A stretch of 64,000 nt of DNA, taken from CAZEKB01 sp964512225 (lineage in GTDB: Bacteria > Myxococcota_A > UBA796 > UBA9615). This document shows, one piece after another, positions 25,464-34,238 of this stretch (position 1 is its first letter; every line of letters begins with the position of its first letter). A program made the position numbers and the translations under genes. A model generated the notes under the pieces. The model ran no database searches, was not told the origin of the DNA, and worked only from the letters and a program-made list of their open reading frames with translations. The stretch covers positions 1-64,000 of the forward strand of contig CAZEKB010000028.1 in the NCBI GenBank assembly GCA_964512225.1. The letters run 5' to 3'.

Positions 25464-25638
25464 CCTCGAGTCCCCGCCCCCGGGCGGGCGCGGCGGGCGT
25501 CATCGCGCAGCCGTCGCACGCGTCGGGGTCCGTCCCGCAGCCGTGCGGAGCCGGCTCGCCGTGGCCCGCCGCCTGCTGGATGAGGAACCACAGGATGCAG
25601 GCGGCGCCGAGGCCGAGGATGGCGAGGACGTGCGTCAC
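25435..25638 (-). CDS. NqrM-like small Cys-rich membrane protein
   Basis: A 67-aa protein starting at GTG 25638, which overlaps the rnfA stop as GTGA. One membrane helix (VLAILGLGAACILWFLI) is followed by a cysteine cluster, HGCGTDPDACDGCAM, and a basic tail. Size and layout resemble NqrM (needed for FeS insertion between the D and E subunits of Na-NQR) and also FeoB-associated Cys-rich proteins. Position at the end of an rnf operon next to rnfA, the homologue of NqrE, favours an NqrM-like maturation factor for the membrane FeS centre. Identity by sequence is not certain. Confidence 0.65.
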   Translation of the reverse strand: MTHVLAILGLGAACILWFLIQQAAGHGEPAPHGCGTDPDACDGCAMTPAAPARGRGLEVIDDGRRRP

Positions 25639-26219
25639 GAGGCCGCGCTGAACAGGCCGGCGAAGCCCATGAAGGCCATGCTCAGGATGCCCGCCACGAG
25701 GAAGCTCATGGCCGCGCCGCGCACCACCTCGGGCACCGTCGCGAGCTCGTTCTCTTCGCGGATGCCGGCCATGAGCACCAGGGCCAGCGTGAGGCCCACG
25801 CCCGCGCCCAACGCGTAGACGAGGCCCTCGACGAACCCGTAGCCGCGGTTGGTCTGGAACAGCGCGAGGCCGAGGATGGCGCAGTTGGTCGTGATCAGCG
25901 GCAGGAAGATGCCGAGCGCGCGGAAGAGCGCGGGGCTCAGCTTCTTGATGGCCATCTCCACGAACTGCACCGTGCTCGCGATGACGACGATGTAGGAGAT
26001 GAGCCGCAGGAAGGGAGCGTGGGGGAGGATCCAGGCCTCGAGCGCGCTCGCGCAGGCCGACGTCACGAGCAGCACGAAGATGTTGGCCATGCCCATGCGC
26101 AGGGCGGTGTCGATGCGCCCGCTCACCCCCAGGAACGGGCACAGACCCAGGAAGTACGACAGCGTGAAGTTGTTCACGACGGCCGCGCCCACGAAGATCC
26201 AGAGGAACTCGCCCATCAT
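25635..26219 (-). CDS. rnfA: electron transport complex subunit RnfA
   Basis: A 194-aa six-helix membrane subunit. Signature phrases: AAVVNNFTLSYFLGLCPFLGVS with the conserved cysteine that helps bind the intramembrane FeS cluster, and FLPLITTNCAILGLALFQ with the second one. RnfA and RnfE form the inverted pair around that cluster. ATG 26219 overlaps the rnfE stop as ATGA. The Rnf complex couples electron flow between ferredoxin and NAD to Na+ or H+ transport across the inner membrane. Confidence 0.96.
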   Translation of the reverse strand: MMGEFLWIFVGAAVVNNFTLSYFLGLCPFLGVSGRIDTALRMGMANIFVLLVTSACASALEAWILPHAPFLRLISYIVVIASTVQFVEMAIKKLSPALFRALGIFLPLITTNCAILGLALFQTNRGYGFVEGLVYALGAGVGLTLALVLMAGIREENELATVPEVVRGAAMSFLVAGILSMAFMGFAGLFSAAS

Positions 26220-26827
26220 CGGTCCGCCCGCTCCTTCCACCACGCGAAGCCCATGAGCAGGACGCCGAGGGTGAGGAACCCGCCGGGGGGCAGGATCATG
26301 ATCACCCAGGGCTCGAACGACTCGCCGAAGAGCGCCACCCCGAACAGCGAGCCGCTCCCGAGGATCTCGCGGATGCCGCCGACCATCACGAGCGCCACCG
26401 TGAAGCCGATGGACATCCCCGTCGCGTCGGCCACGGCCCGGTCCAGGGGGTGTCGCGAGGCGAAGGCCTCCTGGCGGCCGAGGATCAGGCAGTTGGCGAC
26501 GATCAGGGCGATGAAGGCCCCGAGCTCCTTGTGGACGGCGGGGAGCAGGGCTTGGAGGCTCAGGTCGGCGACCGTCACGAACGTGGCGATGATGATGATG
26601 AAGGTGGTGATGCGCACCTGCTTGGGGATCCGGGCGCGCAGCAGCGAGACGAGGATGCTCGACCCCATGAGCACGAACGCCGTCGCCGCCCCCATCGCCA
26701 GCCCGTTGATGCCCGAGTTGGTCACCGCCAGGGCCGGACACAGGCCGAGCAGCTGGACGAACACGGGGTTCTCCCGCCACAGCCCGCGGAGCAGGTCGTC
26801 GTGGGCGCCGGGGGGATTGCCCGTCAT
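26216..26827 (-). CDS. rnfE: electron transport complex subunit RnfE
   Basis: A 203-aa membrane subunit. Motifs: RENPVFVQLLGLCPALAVTNSG, with the FeS cysteine, and LGAFIALIVANCLILGRQEAFA, with the second one. It pairs with RnfA. The start overlaps the rnfG stop by 4 bp (ATGA) and its own stop overlaps rnfA. Confidence 0.96.
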   Translation of the reverse strand: MTGNPPGAHDDLLRGLWRENPVFVQLLGLCPALAVTNSGINGLAMGAATAFVLMGSSILVSLLRARIPKQVRITTFIIIIATFVTVADLSLQALLPAVHKELGAFIALIVANCLILGRQEAFASRHPLDRAVADATGMSIGFTVALVMVGGIREILGSGSLFGVALFGESFEPWVIMILPPGGFLTLGVLLMGFAWWKERADR

Positions 26828-27453
26828 GGCGCCTCGTCGGTGGGCAGCACGTCGAGCCAGCGGCCGTTGCCGTCGTTGATGATGTTGACGACGGCCTTGC
26901 TCGAGATCGTCGCCCCCGAGATGGTGTCCACCTCGTTGTCGGCGACGCCCGCCCCCGGCTTCACCGCCTTGATCTCGGGATCGACGGCGAGGTCGGAGAA
27001 CTCCGCCACGAAGGACTCGTCCTTGAAGATCTTGTCCCCGAGCCCGGGGGTCTCCTTGCTCTCGAGGATCTCCATGCCCACGACCCGGCGGCGCTGCGGA
27101 TCGACCCCGTAGATCAGCTTGATCGTGTCCTGGAAGCCGCCGCCCTCGGCGGGGATCGCGAACCCGACGCGGCGACCATCGGCGTCGATGCCCTCGTACA
27201 CCGCCTCGCCCTTGGGCAGTCGCCCCTCCTCGGTCTCCAAGGGGACGAGGGCACCGTCCACCAAGCCGTAGGCCTGGTTCGTCGTCGTGCCGGGCAGGAC
27301 GCGGTGGATCGCCGCCTCCAGGGCCTCGGCGCGGTTCCGCTCGATGCGCGGCGCCGTGAGCTCGTAGATGCCCACCAGGGCGGTCCCCGACAGCATCCCC
27401 GCGAGCCCGAGGGTGAAGAGCATGCGCGCCGGTCCGGCGTCGGGGCCCGCCAC
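26824..27453 (-). CDS. rnfG: electron transport complex subunit RnfG (covalent FMN)
   Basis: A 209-aa subunit with one N-terminal helix (LFTLGLAGMLSGTALVGIYEL) and a periplasmic FMN-binding domain. The flavinylation motif is DTISGATISSKAV, in which the threonine receives FMN by a phosphodiester bond through ApbE. No apbE is seen in this window. Start GTG 27453, with GGGAG about 7 nt upstream, 2 nt after the rnfD stop. ATG 27423 is the alternative. Confidence 0.95.
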   Translation of the reverse strand: MAGPDAGPARMLFTLGLAGMLSGTALVGIYELTAPRIERNRAEALEAAIHRVLPGTTTNQAYGLVDGALVPLETEEGRLPKGEAVYEGIDADGRRVGFAIPAEGGGFQDTIKLIYGVDPQRRRVVGMEILESKETPGLGDKIFKDESFVAEFSDLAVDPEIKAVKPGAGVADNEVDTISGATISSKAVVNIINDGNGRWLDVLPTDEAP

Positions 27454-27455
27454 CG

Positions 27456-28457
27456 TCAGCTCCCGAAGACCCGCGGCTGGGTGCGCCGCTCGATGTGGGG
27501 GGTGACCGCGTTCATGAGCAGGATGGCGTACATGACGCCCTCGGGGAGCCCTCCGAACAGCCGGATCAGGACGACGAGGAAGCCCACCCCGATGCCGAAG
27601 ATCCAGGCCCCCTTCGGCGTAGTCGGCGTGGTCGCCGGGTCGGTGACCATGAACACCGCCGCGAACAGCAGCCCGCCGGACAGGAGCAGGAACATCGGGT
27701 CGGGCCAGCGCTCCGGGGAGATGAGGTGGAGGACGCCGCCGCAGGCCGCCACCGAGAGCATGGTCGCCACGGGCAGGCGCCAGTCGAACAGCCGGCGCGC
27801 CCCGAGCCAGAGCCCGACGGCGAGGAGCAGGACGGCGTTGGTCTCCCCGATCGACCCGGCCGTGTTGCCCAGGAGGAGGTCGCCCCACCCCGTCGCGACG
27901 CCCTCGAACTTGGACAGCCCCAGGGGCGTCGCCGTCGAGACGGCGTCCACCGCCGGGCGCATCAGCGGAGCCGCCAGCAGCGAGGGGTTCACGTCCAGGA
28001 GCCCCCCCGTCCCGGCGGGGGCCGCCCAGGTGGTGATGGCCGTGGGGAAGGCCGCCTGCAGGAACGCGCGTCCCACCAGGGCCGGGTTGAAGATGTTCTG
28101 CCCGAGGCCGCCCCATACGAGCTTGCCGAGGCCGATCCCGGCCACGCCGCCGCAGAACGCCATCCACAGCGGGAGCCCCGGGGGCAGCGTGAGGCCGAGC
28201 AGCAGCCCGGTGAGCAGGGCCGTGTTGTCCCGCAGCGGGGACGGGTCGGCGCGGCGGGATGCGAGCCACTCGGTGCCCACCGAGCCCGCGACGGCTGCGG
28301 CCACGACGAGCAGCGCGGAGACGCCGAAGTGCAGGACCGCCGCGGCGAGCACGAGCCCGGCGGCGGCGACGACCTCGAGCATGATCCGGGGCGTCGAGAC
28401 GGGGTCCTTGACGAACGGAGCGGTGGAGAGGACCAGCGAGGGTCGGCTGGAGCTCAC
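27456..28457 (-). CDS. rnfD: electron transport complex subunit RnfD (covalent FMN)
   Basis: A 333-aa membrane subunit with about nine helices. The FMN attachment motif is DAVSTATPLG; the typical Rnf/Nqr form is SxxTxxP. Further family phrases are GGLGQNIFNPALVGRAFL and FMVTDPATTPTTPKG. GTG 28457 overlaps the rnfC stop as GTGA. Confidence 0.95.
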   Translation of the reverse strand: MSSSRPSLVLSTAPFVKDPVSTPRIMLEVVAAAGLVLAAAVLHFGVSALLVVAAAVAGSVGTEWLASRRADPSPLRDNTALLTGLLLGLTLPPGLPLWMAFCGGVAGIGLGKLVWGGLGQNIFNPALVGRAFLQAAFPTAITTWAAPAGTGGLLDVNPSLLAAPLMRPAVDAVSTATPLGLSKFEGVATGWGDLLLGNTAGSIGETNAVLLLAVGLWLGARRLFDWRLPVATMLSVAACGGVLHLISPERWPDPMFLLLSGGLLFAAVFMVTDPATTPTTPKGAWIFGIGVGFLVVLIRLFGGLPEGVMYAILLMNAVTPHIERRTQPRVFGS

Positions 28458-29770
28458 GAGTCGGCCGCCCGGCGCGCGCGGACGATCGCCTTGCCCACGC
28501 GCATCCACTGCACGAGCGGGATCGCCGACGGGCACACGTACGAGCAGGACGCGCACTCGAAGCAGGACATCAGGGAGAGCGCCTCCAGCTGGTCCGGCCG
28601 CTCGGCCCGCGCCAGCCGCGCCAGGCGCGCGGGGTTCAGGAACAGGGGGCACGCGTCGAGGCAGCGGCCGCACCGGATGCACGGGTGCTCGACGTGGCCG
28701 CCGCGCCCCGCCCCGTCCAGGCAGAGGATCCCCGAGGTCCCCTTGAGCAGGGGCACGTTCAGGCTCTTCTGCGGACGGCCCATCATGGGCCCGCCCAGGA
28801 TGACGGCGCTCTTGGCGTCGACCAGCCCGCCGCACGCGTCGATGACCGCCTGCAGCGGGGTGCCGACGGGCACGAGCAGGTTCTTCGGGCGCGCCACGCC
28901 CGGCCCGGTGACCGTCACGACCCGCTCGATGAGGGGGAGCCCGCGGTCGAAGAGGTCGGCCAGGGCCGCCGCGGTCCCCACGTTGTTGCACAGAACGCCC
29001 AGGTCGAGGGGCAGCCCGCCCTGCGGCACCTGCTCGCCGAAGATCGCCTCGATGAGCATCTTCTCGGCGCCCTGGGGGTACTTGACCTCGAGCCCGACCA
29101 CCTCGACGTCGGGCGGCGCGACGGCCTGCAGCGCGGCGATGGCGTCGGGCTTGTTCAGCTCGACCCCGATCCACGCCTTCTGCACACCGAGCACGGACAT
29201 CATGATCCGGGTCCCGCGCACGACGGCCTCGGGCCGCTCGGCCATGACCCGGTGGTCGCACGTGAGGTACGGCTCGCACTCGCAGCCGTTGATCACGAGC
29301 GTGCGGACCACCTTCCCCTCGGGGATGGACAGCTTCACGTGGCTGGGGAACGCGGCTCCGCCGAGCCCGACCATGCCGCCCGCCTGGATCGCGCGGACGA
29401 CCTCGTCGCGCGGGAGCGACTCGAAGTCCAGGGGGCCGGTCCCCTCGAAGCGCTGCGCGTCGTAGGGATCGGCGGCGACGACGATCGACTCGACCATCCG
29501 CCCGGCCGCGTCCAGCTTCAGGCCGACGCTGCGGACCGTGCCCGTCACGGGGGCGTGCTGGGCGACCGAAACGAACCCCCCGGGCTCGGCGATCGGCTGG
29601 CCGCGGCGGACGTCCTCGCCCGGCGTCACCAGCGCTTTGCTGGGGGCGCCGATGTGCTGGTTGAGGGGGATGACGTACTCGTCCACGAAGGGCATGCGCT
29701 CGATGGGGCGGCCCGCGGTCGCGCTCTTGGCCTCGGGGGGGTGGACGCCGTGGCGGAAGGTGAGGCTCAC
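28454..29770 (-). CDS. rnfC: electron transport complex subunit RnfC
   Basis: A 438-aa soluble subunit that docks NADH. It carries the RnfC N-terminal beta domain (HIGAPSKALVTPGEDVRRGQ), the flavin/NADH region with GLGGAAFPSHVKL and NGCECEPYLTCDHRVM, the GGPMMG motif, and two [4Fe-4S] sites (CIRCGRCLDACP; CFECASCSYVCP). The start GTG 29770 overlaps the stop of the upstream PFOR-like gene as GTGA, which ties that giant gene to the rnf unit. Confidence 0.96.
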   Translation of the reverse strand: MSLTFRHGVHPPEAKSATAGRPIERMPFVDEYVIPLNQHIGAPSKALVTPGEDVRRGQPIAEPGGFVSVAQHAPVTGTVRSVGLKLDAAGRMVESIVVAADPYDAQRFEGTGPLDFESLPRDEVVRAIQAGGMVGLGGAAFPSHVKLSIPEGKVVRTLVINGCECEPYLTCDHRVMAERPEAVVRGTRIMMSVLGVQKAWIGVELNKPDAIAALQAVAPPDVEVVGLEVKYPQGAEKMLIEAIFGEQVPQGGLPLDLGVLCNNVGTAAALADLFDRGLPLIERVVTVTGPGVARPKNLLVPVGTPLQAVIDACGGLVDAKSAVILGGPMMGRPQKSLNVPLLKGTSGILCLDGAGRGGHVEHPCIRCGRCLDACPLFLNPARLARLARAERPDQLEALSLMSCFECASCSYVCPSAIPLVQWMRVGKAIVRARRAADS

Positions 29771-32700
29771 GCGCTCGGCCCCGGCCCCGCCGAATAACCG
29801 GCGAGGGCGAGGAGTCGGTCGGTGAGGCGCCGGACCGCCTCGGCGTCGGTCGCCCGGGCAGCGGCAGCCAGCTTGGTCTCGTAGCCGGCGACGACCGTCG
29901 CGACCCGCGCCTCGGCGTGCGCGGTGAGCTCGGCGTCCGCCCGGGCCTGGGCGCGGCGAGCGAACGGGCCGCCGATGCCGCACAGCTCGCGCAGGACGGT
30001 CCACACCTCGGCGCGCTTGGGTGCGAGCCGGGCCGGGTCGGTGTCCTCGAACCGGCGCTCGCCCGAGGCCCAGGCCTCCAGCGACCCGGGGGCGCCCGCT
30101 TCGTCCGCCCCCGGGTTGCCGTCCAGGCTCATGCGCTCCCCGAAGCTCCCCTCGGCGGACGGGTCGTACCGGAAGAGGACGTGGGCCCGGCACTTCACGG
30201 CGGCGCGGGCCTGCTCGAGCGTGCGGTCCGGCTCGAAGCCGTGGCGGGCGGGGCTCGGGGCGTGCAGGTGGAGCAGGGCGGGGCCGCCGAAGGCGACGGC
30301 GTCGGCCACGCCCCGGCCCAGGTGGTCCGGGAACGCGGGAGACGCCGACAGCACGAACGCCCCCCGGCGCGTGGCCGCCTCCAGGGCGGGCGCCTCACCG
30401 GTCCCGAGCCGCCCCAGCCCGTCGAGCAGGACGACCTTGATCGGCAGGTCGCCGTCGAGCAACGACGCGAGCTCGCCGAGGCCCCCCACGAGCGCGCCCT
30501 CGTCCGCGAGCACGAGCAGCGGCGGACAGCTCGCCCGCTCCTCGGGCGTCAGGTCGCCCCACCGCAGCGAGCCCAGCGCGGCGAGCCGGACCGGGAGGTC
30601 CCGGGGCGGCTTCGCCAGCAACTCGGCCTCGCGCAGCAGGAGACGGAGGCCGACGTGGCGCCGAGCGAGGCCGCGCGCGATCCCCCGAGCGAGTGCCGCG
30701 CCTCCCCCGCCGGGTCGCACGATCGCGGGGGCGTACCACGGGTGCCGGGGGGGCCGGAGCAGCTCGTCCGCGACGACAGAGCCCGCGACCACCACCCCGA
30801 ATCGGGCCCGACCGAGGCCGTCGGCGCCCTCCGCGACCCGGCTCCGCGCGCGGTCGAGCTCCGCGATGAGGCCCGCCATGCGCAGGACCTCGGCGCGGTC
30901 GAAGGAGACGATGGCGTCCTGCCCGGCGAGGGCTTCGGCGAAGCCGGTCAGGTCCAGGCGGGCCCGCTCCACCCCGGCGGCGGCCCGGGCGAGCGTGGCC
31001 GCGTCCGTCTCCGCGAGGCCCTTCGAGAAGGTGTCGCGCAAGCGACCGTCGAGCGCGGCGCCGGCCGCGTCCAGCTCCGCCACGAGGACGACGGCCCGGG
31101 CCTGGGCCGACCGCTCCACGGCCGCGGTGACCAGCCGGGTCGCGAGGCGCAGGCCCGACCCCGGGTCCGAGTCGGCGCCGCCCACCTGGGCCTCGGCGCA
31201 GTGACGGCTCAGCAGCAGCCCGCGCATGGGGCCGAGATCGGGGTGCGCCTCGGCGGCCGCGACGGTCGCCCCCGACGTGTCGGGGAGCTGCTCGCAGATC
31301 GACCGGCGGCGGCGCGCGGCGTCCACGACCGCGGGGGTCCGCGGGACCGCTTCGAGAGCCCCCGGTTCGCAGGCGGACACGCAGAGCCCGCAGCCCTGGC
31401 AGCTCCGGGGGTCGACGGCGACGACGAGCAGGCCCTCGGCGCCGGGCGAGGCCTCGCGCGCCTGGTGGAAGAGCGCGGGCGCGACGATCGGGCCGAGGCC
31501 CGCGACGACGTCCGCGGTGGCCGCGAACGCCTCGTCGCGCAGGGCGCGGTCGTCGCCCGCGAGCGGCACCCGGCCGCCCAGCCAAGCGTACGCGTCCGCC
31601 AGCGCGTCGGCGTCGAGGACCGTCCGCTCCGAGCCCGTGAGGCCGGTCGCGATGCGGCGGGCGAGGTGCTTGTGGTTCCGCGCGAGGGCGGCGGCCTGGG
31701 GACCGCGCGTGCCCGCGATCTTCGCGGCCGCCGTGAGCAGGGGCTCGATCCCGATCACGGCGGCGGAGACGGCGGAGTCGGGGCACGCCGCCCAGCAGTC
31801 GCCGCACCCCGTGCAGGCGGACGGGTCGAGGACGGGCAGCACCGCGGGCGGACTCGCGGCGCGACCCACGTCGCTCAGGGCGCTGGCGCAGGCGGGCACG
31901 ACGGAGGCCGCCGTGAGCGGATCGGGGGCGGTGACGGCCGCCGCCGCCCGCGCGGGCTGGATCACCTCGCCCCAGAAGCGGGGGAGGCTGTCGGGGGCTC
32001 GGCGGGTCCGGGATACGCGGCGGGCGATGGCGGGCAGCGCCCCCGGGGAGTCCACGGACGTCGGAGCGGACGTCGAAGCGGACGGGCTCTCGTCCGTCGC
32101 CGGCGCGCCGTCGACGAGGCGCGGCGCCACCGGTCCCGAGGCCGGCGCGCCGGAGCGGACCACGGCGGCGCGGCGGGGGAACCGATCGGTCGGGCCCTCG
32201 CCGCCGTCGTCCCACAGGCGCACGCGACCCGAGAACTCCCCGGCGCGCAGCCCGGCGCAGAGCCCGGCGAGGCGGGCCGGATCGGGCTCCCGCGCGCCGG
32301 GCGGGTACTCGGCGGTGACGACGGCCGTCGTGAGCGTGGTCGCGACCGCCTGGGACAGGGGGCCCCCCGGCCCGAGGGGATCCGCCGCGGGCTCCACCAC
32401 GGCGACGGTCCGAGCCCCGGCCAGGGCTTCGGCGACGGCCGCCCGGGGCCACGGCCGCAGGCAGGCGATCGCCACCACCGCGATGTTCGGGCCCCGCCCC
32501 GCCTGCTCCATCGCCGCCCGCACCGGTCGCACCGCCGATCCGGAGGCCACGACGACGATCTCGGCGGTCCGCGGGCCCCACCGTCGCACCGCTCGGACCT
32601 CGCGCCCGGTGGCCTCGCTCAGGGCCTTCATCTCCGCCTCGATCAGCGCGGGCAGGGGTTCGGCCAGCCACCGGCGTCGGCTCGCGTCGGCCCGCCGTCG

Positions 32701-33375
32701 CTCCGCGACGGTGGGGGTCGCGCCCGCGGCCACCGGGTGGTCGGGATCGAACCACGCGTGCACGCGGCGGCGCTCCAACCCGAACAGGTCGCGCTGCTCC
32801 TCGGTGGGGGTCGGGGCGGGCTCCCCGGGCGCCCCGAGCCGCGCCGCCACGGCCGCGACGTCCGGCACCCGGAGGGTCTCCACCGCGTGGCCGTCGCTGA
32901 ACAGGACGACGGGCTGCATCCCGCCCTCGGCGACGCGGTGCGCGAGGGAGGCCAGGTCGGCGGACTCCTGGGGCGACGACGCGGCGAGGACCACGGCCCC
33001 CGTCGCGGCGGCCGCGGACCACCCGGGGCCGCCGCCCTCCCCGGCATCTCCCGGGCGCTCGAGGACGTGCACCGTGAGGGGCGCGAGGCGCTCCGCCGCC
33101 GCGTGCAGCGGGCCCAGCGCGCGCCGGAGCTCGCCCCCGCTCACGAAGACGGCGGCGCGGCCCCCCGTGAGGGCGAGCCCGGTCGCTTCCTCCAGTCGGT
33201 CGTCCGCGGCGAGGGCGGGGTCGGGCAGCGCGTCGCACAGGCCGGCCTCCACCCGGGCGAGGGCCTCCGCGAGGGAGATCTCCTGCTCCTCCCCGGGCTC
33301 GGCGGGGGGCGCCTCGGCTCCCTTCGCCACCACGCGTCGCAACCAGGCGAGGCCCGCGCCGATGGGATCAGGCAT
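29767..33375 (-). CDS. PFOR-like iron-sulfur protein 2, 1202 aa (no TPP site seen)
   Basis: Placed between rnfB and rnfC with overlaps at both ends. Residues 270-350 resemble PFOR domain II (AEIVVVASGSAVRPVRAAME...VAIACLRPWPRAAVAEAL...VAVVEPAADPLGPGGPL). Two [4Fe-4S] motifs follow at Cys521 (CTGCGDCWAACP) and Cys659 (CQGCGLCVSACEPG), separated by about 125 residues. Near the end HVLFRYDPSAEGSFGERM corresponds to PFOR's WRYDPRNRERG. The TPP-binding GDGWAYDIGYGG and YPITPA motifs of real PFOR are absent, so this is probably not a decarboxylase. I infer an electron-transfer or docking subunit between 2-oxoacid oxidoreductases and Rnf. The C-terminus is helical. Confidence 0.7.
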   Translation of the reverse strand: MPDPIGAGLAWLRRVVAKGAEAPPAEPGEEQEISLAEALARVEAGLCDALPDPALAADDRLEEATGLALTGGRAAVFVSGGELRRALGPLHAAAERLAPLTVHVLERPGDAGEGGGPGWSAAAATGAVVLAASSPQESADLASLAHRVAEGGMQPVVLFSDGHAVETLRVPDVAAVAARLGAPGEPAPTPTEEQRDLFGLERRRVHAWFDPDHPVAAGATPTVAERRRADASRRRWLAEPLPALIEAEMKALSEATGREVRAVRRWGPRTAEIVVVASGSAVRPVRAAMEQAGRGPNIAVVAIACLRPWPRAAVAEALAGARTVAVVEPAADPLGPGGPLSQAVATTLTTAVVTAEYPPGAREPDPARLAGLCAGLRAGEFSGRVRLWDDGGEGPTDRFPRRAAVVRSGAPASGPVAPRLVDGAPATDESPSASTSAPTSVDSPGALPAIARRVSRTRRAPDSLPRFWGEVIQPARAAAAVTAPDPLTAASVVPACASALSDVGRAASPPAVLPVLDPSACTGCGDCWAACPDSAVSAAVIGIEPLLTAAAKIAGTRGPQAAALARNHKHLARRIATGLTGSERTVLDADALADAYAWLGGRVPLAGDDRALRDEAFAATADVVAGLGPIVAPALFHQAREASPGAEGLLVVAVDPRSCQGCGLCVSACEPGALEAVPRTPAVVDAARRRRSICEQLPDTSGATVAAAEAHPDLGPMRGLLLSRHCAEAQVGGADSDPGSGLRLATRLVTAAVERSAQARAVVLVAELDAAGAALDGRLRDTFSKGLAETDAATLARAAAGVERARLDLTGFAEALAGQDAIVSFDRAEVLRMAGLIAELDRARSRVAEGADGLGRARFGVVVAGSVVADELLRPPRHPWYAPAIVRPGGGGAALARGIARGLARRHVGLRLLLREAELLAKPPRDLPVRLAALGSLRWGDLTPEERASCPPLLVLADEGALVGGLGELASLLDGDLPIKVVLLDGLGRLGTGEAPALEAATRRGAFVLSASPAFPDHLGRGVADAVAFGGPALLHLHAPSPARHGFEPDRTLEQARAAVKCRAHVLFRYDPSAEGSFGERMSLDGNPGADEAGAPGSLEAWASGERRFEDTDPARLAPKRAEVWTVLRELCGIGGPFARRAQARADAELTAHAEARVATVVAGYETKLAAAARATDAEAVRRLTDRLLALAGYSAGPGPSA

Positions 33376-34222
33376 GACGCCTCCAGCCGAAGCGCTCTTC
33401 GACCTCGGGGGTCTCGAACTGCTCGCCCTCGACCCACACGATCGCGCCCGTGGGGCACCGGAAGGTGGCCGCGGCCGACGGTTCGAGCTCGCGGTCCCAG
33501 TGGACCACGGGCAGTCCCCCGACCATCTCCACCGTCCGCTCGGGGGCGTCCAGGGCGCAGCGCCCGCAGGCGTCGCAGGCCACGGTGCAGCGGGAGCGGG
33601 CCTCGTCGCCCTCCAGGGGGGAGGCGCACTGCACGAGCAGCTTGTGGGCCACGGGCTGCAGGACGAACAGGTCGAGGGGGCACACCTCCACGCAGTCGCC
33701 GCACGCCGTGCAGGGGTCGACGGCGACCACCGGGAGCCCGTCGGAGCTCATCTCGATCGCGTCGAAGTCGCAGGCGCGCTCGCAGTCGCCGAGGCCCAGG
33801 CAGCCCCAGGGGCAGGCCTTGCTGCCTCCGTCGACGACGGCCGCGGCCCGGCAGGAGCCCATCCCGCGATACTCGGCCAGGTGGCGGACGACCGCGTCGC
33901 TCCCGGCGCAGCGGAGGCGGGCCACGACCTTTTCGCCGCCGCCCACGTCCACGTCGAGCACCGACGCGATCTGCACGAGGGTGTCCTCCGACGCCACGGT
34001 GCAGTTGCCGGGCTGGCGCCGCCCCTCGATCAGCGCGTCGGCGAACCCCGCGCAGCCGGGCTCGCCGCAGGCCCCGCAGTTGGTCCCCGGCAGCAGGTCC
34101 GAGACGGCCTCCAGCCGCGGATCCTCCTCCACGACCAGGAAGTGATCGGCCACCGCCAGCACCGTCGCGAACAGCAGGGCGAGGCCGGTCATGATCACGA
34201 TCGCGGTGAGGACGGGGCCCAC
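33368..34222 (-). CDS. rnfB: electron transport complex subunit RnfB
   Basis: A 284-aa subunit with one N-terminal helix (TAIVIMTGLALLFATVLAVA), then the RnfB FeS domain (GTNCGACGEPGCAGFADALIEG...NC) and ferredoxin-type clusters (CPWGCLGLGDCERACDF; CTACGDCVEVCP). The C-terminal part ends with FRCPTGAIVWVEGEQF. It receives electrons from ferredoxin. GTG 34222 starts 16 bp after the first PFOR-like gene, and the stop overlaps the second one by 8 bp. Confidence 0.95.
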   Translation of the reverse strand: MGPVLTAIVIMTGLALLFATVLAVADHFLVVEEDPRLEAVSDLLPGTNCGACGEPGCAGFADALIEGRRQPGNCTVASEDTLVQIASVLDVDVGGGEKVVARLRCAGSDAVVRHLAEYRGMGSCRAAAVVDGGSKACPWGCLGLGDCERACDFDAIEMSSDGLPVVAVDPCTACGDCVEVCPLDLFVLQPVAHKLLVQCASPLEGDEARSRCTVACDACGRCALDAPERTVEMVGGLPVVHWDRELEPSAAATFRCPTGAIVWVEGEQFETPEVEERFGWRRHA

Positions 34223-34238
34223 GGTGCAGCGGCCTCCA

